DNA of 32,925 bases from a virus, in the IMG/VR virus record IMGVR_UViG_3300038701_000746, positions 1 through 32,925 of that record; one strand, 5' to 3'. The first letter of the stretch is position 1. Every line of letters begins with the position of its first letter. The notes under the pieces are model-generated. The model was not told the DNA's origin. It made no database searches and worked only from the letters and a program-made list of their open reading frames with translations. Positions 29,432 to 32,925 of this stretch are shown here, piece by piece. The translations under genes were made by a program, and so were the position numbers.

Positions 29432-29771
29432 CGTCATTAGCTCCCATGATGAAATCTGCAATGCGCTGTTTTTCACGCATACGATGGATGCGACCGTCAA
29501 AATAAAATTTGTAATCGTGTGCCTCCACAGTTTCTGACAGCTGATTCGACAGTTGGCATTTGTCCACCCATTGCAGTTTTGGATGGACTGCCAGCAACAG
29601 GACGTTAAACGCGGTGTAAATGCGTCCGATTTCAATGAATGCGTCGTGTGTGTCCATTGCCAGTGGTACGAGTTCGTCGAGGCGTTGCATGAATTCCTCT
29701 GGTGACGTGTCCTGCAATTCTAGCAGTGCCAGTAGTGCGTCACGTTTTTGGTTTGCCTGTTCTAGTGTCAT
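29424..29771 (-). CDS. Small helical protein inserted between the multi-HTH genes
   Basis: The 115-residue product lacks the module. It is helical: ANQKRDALLALLELQDTSPE, EFMQRLDELVPLAMDTHDAF, EIGRIYTAFNVLLLAVHPKL, then KCQLSNQLSETVEAHDYKFY and an acidic end. Coupled by ATGA to the gene before and overlapping the next. I do not recognise it; a partner protein of the module family is possible. Confidence 0.72.
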   Translation of the reverse strand: MTLEQANQKRDALLALLELQDTSPEEFMQRLDELVPLAMDTHDAFIEIGRIYTAFNVLLLAVHPKLQWVDKCQLSNQLSETVEAHDYKFYFDGRIHRMREKQRIADFIMGANDDD

Positions 29772-30730
29772 ATTGTTGCTCCTAATTGTGAGTATTGTGT
29801 TTCCGCGTCCGCTTTCAGGCGTGGCACGTCAAACCAGTGCATCCACCAGTAGAATGCGAGCTGTTTAAAATTGCTGCGTGCCAATGGCATCTGATTATAG
29901 CCGTTTTGCTCATAAATTCTGTACACAGCACTGTTTATTGCCGATTCACTGACTCCAAGGCGGTCGGCTACTGTTTTGAGTGAATCACCGGGGTTCGCTT
30001 TCCAGTCACTGACAATGTTGAACTGATTGCCCCATTGTTTTTTTGTGATGTACCCCATATTGATGTAGCCTAGCGTCGTGAAAATCGCAATGCGTGACGT
30101 TGTGCCAAATACCGTCCGTACTGAATAATCGTACATAGACAGGTTACAGCCAGCTAATTCGACAATGTCGCCTCTGGAAGCGAACGGGTTCATGTACAGG
30201 TTGTACAGCACGTCACGTTTTGCAACAGTGATGCCTAGCGGAAACAATGGCGATGATGTGTCTGGTGATTGCAAAAACTGTATGTCAGCATCCATCATGT
30301 CACGGTCTAGCCAGCCGAGATGGTTGTACAATCGCAATCGTGCCAGATCACGACCAGCAACGGGTGGACACCCGACCTGATGAAACAATTTAGCACCGCG
30401 AACCATCACGGTGCTATATGTATACATGATTGCAGATGCGGTTTCAGCGTACGTCGCTGATGGATGTTGACGCCAATATTGCAGAATCTCGTAATCCGTT
30501 TCACCGTCCAGTTCTAGTGACTGAATGTCGGTGATTGTGATGTAACCCAGCGCGTTAAACAGTGACAATCGTGACAAATTGTCCGCATCTGGTGTCAATG
30601 TGTACACCAGACGCTGCATTTGTCGTCGGTTCATCAAATCTTTGAGGCGCGTAAACGGATTGCTTAGCAGTCGCACCAGCAATTTACGCTCCAACGGTGG
30701 TAGTTTTTTTAGATTCTGGCGGGCGTTCAT
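29768..30730 (-). CDS. Multi-HTH family protein, two modules (copies F5 and F6)
   Basis: The 320-residue product begins MNARQNLKKLPPLERKLLVR. F5: LLSNPFTRLKDLMNRRQM, LGYITITDIQSLELDGETDY, EILQYWRQHPSATYAETASA, end LYNHLGWLDRDMMDADIQFL. F6: VLYNLYMNPFASRGDIVELA, LGYINMGYITKKQWGNQFNI, ADRLGVSESAINSAVYRIYE, end YWWMHWFDVPRLKADAETQY. The repeated LYNLYMNPF and W(M)xWxDxxxxxADA motifs tie it to F1-F4. Its ATG overlaps the stop of the 55-residue ORF as TAATG. Confidence 0.82.
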   Translation of the reverse strand: MNARQNLKKLPPLERKLLVRLLSNPFTRLKDLMNRRQMQRLVYTLTPDADNLSRLSLFNALGYITITDIQSLELDGETDYEILQYWRQHPSATYAETASAIMYTYSTVMVRGAKLFHQVGCPPVAGRDLARLRLYNHLGWLDRDMMDADIQFLQSPDTSSPLFPLGITVAKRDVLYNLYMNPFASRGDIVELAGCNLSMYDYSVRTVFGTTSRIAIFTTLGYINMGYITKKQWGNQFNIVSDWKANPGDSLKTVADRLGVSESAINSAVYRIYEQNGYNQMPLARSNFKQLAFYWWMHWFDVPRLKADAETQYSQLGATI

Positions 30731-30897
30731 TATTTGCCACGCTGTGGTTTGATGAGAATGAATGTGAGTTTGTTGAATTTGCCCGTGGCTTCGGTGCTGA
30801 ACAGCGTCCAGCCGAGTTTGATGTAATCAGACACTTCCTGCACGTCGCGTGTGACGACGACGTTGTCGGAATAAATTGGTTGTGTTGGTACGTCCAT
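30730..30897 (-). CDS. Short 55-residue protein after the helicase gene
   Basis: This ORF falls below common length cut-offs. It starts at the ATG at 30897 behind an SD-in-loop hairpin and ends in a TAATG overlap with the next gene. The product reads MDVPTQPIYSDNVVVTRDVQ, EVSDYIKLGWTLFSTEATGK, FNKLTFILIKPQRGK: a short beta-alpha-beta pattern of the kind seen in many small phage ORFs that end LGWXLXXT ... F(I/V)L(I/V)K. It is not a shadow: no other gene uses this stretch. Confidence 0.78.
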   Translation of the reverse strand: MDVPTQPIYSDNVVVTRDVQEVSDYIKLGWTLFSTEATGKFNKLTFILIKPQRGK

Positions 30898-30902
30898 GTT
30901 GC

Positions 30903-30916
30903 GTTCTCCTCAGAAC
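30903..30916 (-). promoter_or_regulatory. SD-in-loop hairpin before the 55-residue ORF
   Basis: GTTCT-GAGG-AGAAC on the minus strand, 5-bp stem with the SD core as tetraloop. Against the 3274 and 7124 copies the outer A-T pair is replaced by G-C, a paired change. Bases 30898-30965 hold nothing else I can name beyond a GTAAAA/TTTTAC inverted repeat. Confidence 0.6.
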
Positions 30917-30965
30917 TAATTAATTGACAATGTAATTGTAAAATATGTTAGCGTTTTACACAATG

Positions 30966-32285
30966 CTAGAAACTGGATTGCTTCGAAAAGAATTGTGTTG
31001 TGTTTGTATTGAAATACACTGGTACGACACCCGGTGAGCCATGACGGTTTTTTGCCACGACAATTTCGCGTTCGTTTGGTACGTTTTCGTCAGGCTTCCA
31101 GAGTAACATCACACGCGCTGATTTTTCCTCGACAGCGGATGAGCGTTTCAAATCTGACAGCGATGGTTTGCCATCCGCGCCAGACCGTCCTATTTGATGT
31201 GTTGCCAGTATGCTGATGTTGTAGTCAATTGCAACAGATTCCAGCGATTCCATGATGGTGTTGATGCGTAGCCAATCCTGATCGGCGTGTGCTGATGTGT
31301 CCAGCTGTAAAATGCCATCCAGCACCAGCAAATCCAGTCCGTTACGTTGGATTTCCTGTTCTACCAGTGATGGCAAATCATCAACATTCAGGCGCGTGGT
31401 GCGTTTAAATCGCAACGGCAACTGACTGACCTGAGAAAATCCGCTGACGTACTTCGTGTACTGTTCGTCCGTAAATGCGCCACGTTCAATCGTTTGCACA
31501 GGAATACCCGTCGACATGGACATAATGCGGTTATTCATGGCAAATTGCGTCATTTCGCCACTAAATACCATGACACGTGCACCGTGTACCGTCTGCCGAT
31601 TGATGCCACGCGCCGCCGCGTTCAATGCAATGGTGAATACCGCCGCGCTTTTGCCTGCACCTGTGTACCCTGCCAACACATTCACATCGCCATAACGGAA
31701 ACCATCCAGCAGTTTGTCGAGGTCATGCAACCCGCTACGGATGCCCAACGTGTACTGTTTGTTCTGCTGGTACAGTTCACGATGTTGCTCCACAATGTCG
31801 AACGTGGTCGCGAGCGATGCGTCAAAATTCACCACATGATCGTCAATGTCTGGTGCTGACATCGATTTCAAATCCGCAATCATTTCATTAATGATGTCAT
31901 TCACTGGTGCGTCGTCCTGCAGTTTGGCATCCAGCTCGTCCGTGTATTCGTGCAATTTGCGTCGTACGGCGACACGTTTCACCATATGGGCATAGATTTC
32001 AGTGTGGCGTTCGCTGTCTAATGCATTAACCAGTTGCATCAGGTACGCACGCCCACCGATGGCATCCAGTGTTTTGTTCGATTGCATGGTGTCACTGAGT
32101 AGCATCAGATTCACATCGCCATATTGCGCCCAGATGTTTTGTGCTGTGGCGAAAATCAGACGGTGGCGTTCTAGCCACAAATCCGTTGGGTCAATGATGC
32201 GCTGGACAGTTAGGTACTGCCCAGTCATTACTGCTCCCATACACGCCATTTCGGCAGATTCTGAGTACAGTGTCGTTACGTCCAT
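30966..32285 (-). CDS. dnaB: Replicative DNA helicase, DnaB family
   Basis: The 439-residue product has the N-terminal helical domain (SAEMACMGAVMTGQYLTVQR, ~10-100), linker, and RecA-like domain with Walker A GYTGAGKS (~206-213), a Walker B strand in LDLLVLDGIL (~305-314) and the DnaB-type ILATHQIGRSGADGKPSLSD and LKRSSAVEEKSARVMLLWKP. It unwinds the replication fork as a hexamer; no primase domain is present, so host primase is presumably recruited. Its start overlaps the initiator stop by 10 bases, as with lambda O and its partner. Confidence 0.96.
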   Translation of the reverse strand: MDVTTLYSESAEMACMGAVMTGQYLTVQRIIDPTDLWLERHRLIFATAQNIWAQYGDVNLMLLSDTMQSNKTLDAIGGRAYLMQLVNALDSERHTEIYAHMVKRVAVRRKLHEYTDELDAKLQDDAPVNDIINEMIADLKSMSAPDIDDHVVNFDASLATTFDIVEQHRELYQQNKQYTLGIRSGLHDLDKLLDGFRYGDVNVLAGYTGAGKSAAVFTIALNAAARGINRQTVHGARVMVFSGEMTQFAMNNRIMSMSTGIPVQTIERGAFTDEQYTKYVSGFSQVSQLPLRFKRTTRLNVDDLPSLVEQEIQRNGLDLLVLDGILQLDTSAHADQDWLRINTIMESLESVAIDYNISILATHQIGRSGADGKPSLSDLKRSSAVEEKSARVMLLWKPDENVPNEREIVVAKNRHGSPGVVPVYFNTNTTQFFSKQSSF

Positions 32286-32925
32286 GGTGTCATTGTCTCC
32301 AAATATTCTCTAATTTCATCATTCATCAAATTGGGTGTGATTGTGTCGTACCCGAGCTCAATCTGTGCCTGTACAGTCAGATCAGGTTGCTGTTGCTGTG
32401 CTGGTGATGACGTTTTGTGACTGTTCAGGAATTCGACGTAATGCATCGTCAATTTACTGCGCTGGCGAACGTACGGCACATTAGGGTATTTTCGTGCGTA
32501 CCACTTCAGAAAATCCGTTACAGCGTGTTTTACATCATCTTTGTTGTCTGGTACATCCCCAACCATTTTATACGCATCACGTACCCCATTAATGACACTA
32601 TAAACAACATGATTGCCTGTTGGGATTGTGTCAGGTGTTGCATTGAACATCGGTTGAGCGACTGCCTCAATGACACCATCGCCGAAGGGGTTTTTGCGTT
32701 TCGTTTTAACGGGGGGCTGTCCGTCCGATTCATCGGGCGGGAAAACTTTGTCTTGTTTTTGATCTTGTGTTTGATTGGGTAAAGTTTTTTTACTAGTACC
32801 AGTTAAATCATTTAACTGGTTCTGGTTAAATTCTTTTACTAGTAAAGTTTCTTTACTACCTTTTCCCTTGTTAATATTACGATGAATTAATCCGTCGATG
32901 TCGATGTTTGTGCCAATTGACCATC
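32276..32925 (-). CDS. Replication initiator, C-terminal part (start lies at the left end of the window)
   Basis: This frame runs open from the right edge to a TAA at 32276. It first repeats the residues encoded at 1-126 (through WSIGTNIDIDG), then a polar linker rich in N, Q, K and T (about residues 128-165), then KTKRKNPFGDG and a helical C-terminal domain of ~130 residues (NGVRDAYKMVGDVP, FLKWYARKYPNVPYVRQRS). The linker is encoded by a dense cluster of AT-rich palindromes (32778-32858), the position of the origin in lambda O. The stop overlaps the DnaB start by 10 bases, so the two are translationally coupled. A separate ATG at 32650 is internal and not the likely start. Confidence 0.78.
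   Translation of the reverse strand, partial: WSIGTNIDIDGLIHRNINKGKGSKETLLVKEFNQNQLNDLTGTSKKTLPNQTQDQKQDKVFPPDESDGQPPVKTKRKNPFGDGVIEAVAQPMFNATPDTIPTGNHVVYSVINGVRDAYKMVGDVPDNKDDVKHAVTDFLKWYARKYPNVPYVRQRSKLTMHYVEFLNSHKTSSPAQQQQPDLTVQAQIELGYDTITPNLMNDEIREYLETMTPWT
32778..32858. other. Candidate replication origin: palindrome cluster inside the initiator gene
   Basis: Within ~80 bp lie GTAAA/TTTAC arms (32779-32793), a 23-bp near-palindrome with 11-bp arms ACCAGTTAAAT/ATTTAACTGGT around one C (32798-32820), the perfect palindrome TTTACTAGTAAA (32835-32846) overlapping a TAGTAAAG/CTTTACTA hairpin (32840-32858), and a repeat of GTTAAAT at 32825-32831. GTAAAGTTT(T/C)TTTACTA occurs twice as a direct repeat. 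The region is much richer in A and T than its surroundings and encodes the low-complexity linker of the initiator, as origin iterons do in lambda O. The 3' part is duplicated at 2-60 by the end overlap. Confidence 0.62.
32800..32924. repeat. Right copy of the 125-bp terminal direct repeat
   Basis: This is identical to bases 2-126. Joining the ends at this overlap gives a circle of about 32,798 bp and restores a full initiator gene in one frame. A 125-127-bp exact overlap is typical of k-mer assembly of a circular graph, which is an inference. Confidence 0.93.

Noticed and set aside
28457-29635. 392-residue reading of the F3-F4 gene
   Set aside because: The first ~68 residues are antiparallel to no SD and overlap the 29424-29771 gene in another frame; the SD supports 29431.
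1-32925. CRISPR array, transposon or integrase
   Set aside because: No regularly spaced repeats, no transposase or recombinase motifs were found on either strand.

Overview
The window is one almost complete, circularly closing genome of a small tailed bacteriophage with a long non-contractile tail (siphovirus). Every protein gene I accept lies on the minus strand, so gene order runs from high to low coordinates. The first ~126 bases recur at the end, and one replication-initiator gene reads open across the join, so the true map is a circle of about 32.8 kb. Shine-Dalgarno sequences (GGAGG, AGGAG) and sigma70-like promoters point to a bacterial host; nothing in the sequence lets me name it. 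I found no integrase, DNA polymerase, primase, RNA polymerase or recognisable endolysin.

Layout in transcription order. (1) Replication and regulation, across the join: a lambda-O-like initiator (428 to 1, then about 32798 to 32276) with a palindrome cluster in its middle that looks like the origin; a DnaB helicase; a 55-residue ORF; then a block of related genes (27449-30730) carrying six copies of a ~160-residue module with LuxR/GerE-like helix-turn-helix segments; then a PD-(D/E)XK nuclease. (2) Packaging and head, from a promoter-like element at 26813-26831: a membrane coiled-coil protein, a ParB-domain protein, small and large terminase, portal, a possible decoration protein, MuF. A second copy of the same promoter-like element (21085-21103) precedes scaffold, a basic protein, a second decoration-like protein and the major capsid protein. 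(3) Head-tail joining and tail: adaptor, stopper, gp10-like, terminator, tail tube, tail chaperones with a programmed -1 frameshift, tape measure, distal tail protein, a large adhesin-like protein, tail/baseplate protein, and a small membrane protein ending at a terminator (7232-7257). (4) An early-looking operon from a consensus promoter (7173-7202): a 466-residue acidic protein, small genes including a ribbon-helix-helix regulator, SSB and ThyX, ending at a strong terminator. (5) A recombination and nucleotide operon from a second promoter with the same operator core (3321-3350): a Rad52-superfamily annealing protein, a VRR-type nuclease and dCTP deaminase. This leads back to the initiator through two structured leaders.

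The most unusual features are regulatory. Two plus-strand units with extended -10 promoters and terminators (about 503-575 and 1159-1232) are antisense to the leaders of the initiator and of its truncated winged-helix paralogue, which resembles the antisense copy-number control of plasmids. Two 42-43-nt tRNA-like elements, acceptor stem plus T-arm only, sit between genes at 4830-4872 and 5670-5711 with base-paired changes between copies. Several leaders hold the Shine-Dalgarno sequence in the loop of a small hairpin, again with a paired change between copies. Two promoters share the 12-mer TTGTACAACAAT just upstream of the -10, and two late-type elements share a 19-bp motif with TTGAC unusually close to TATAAT.
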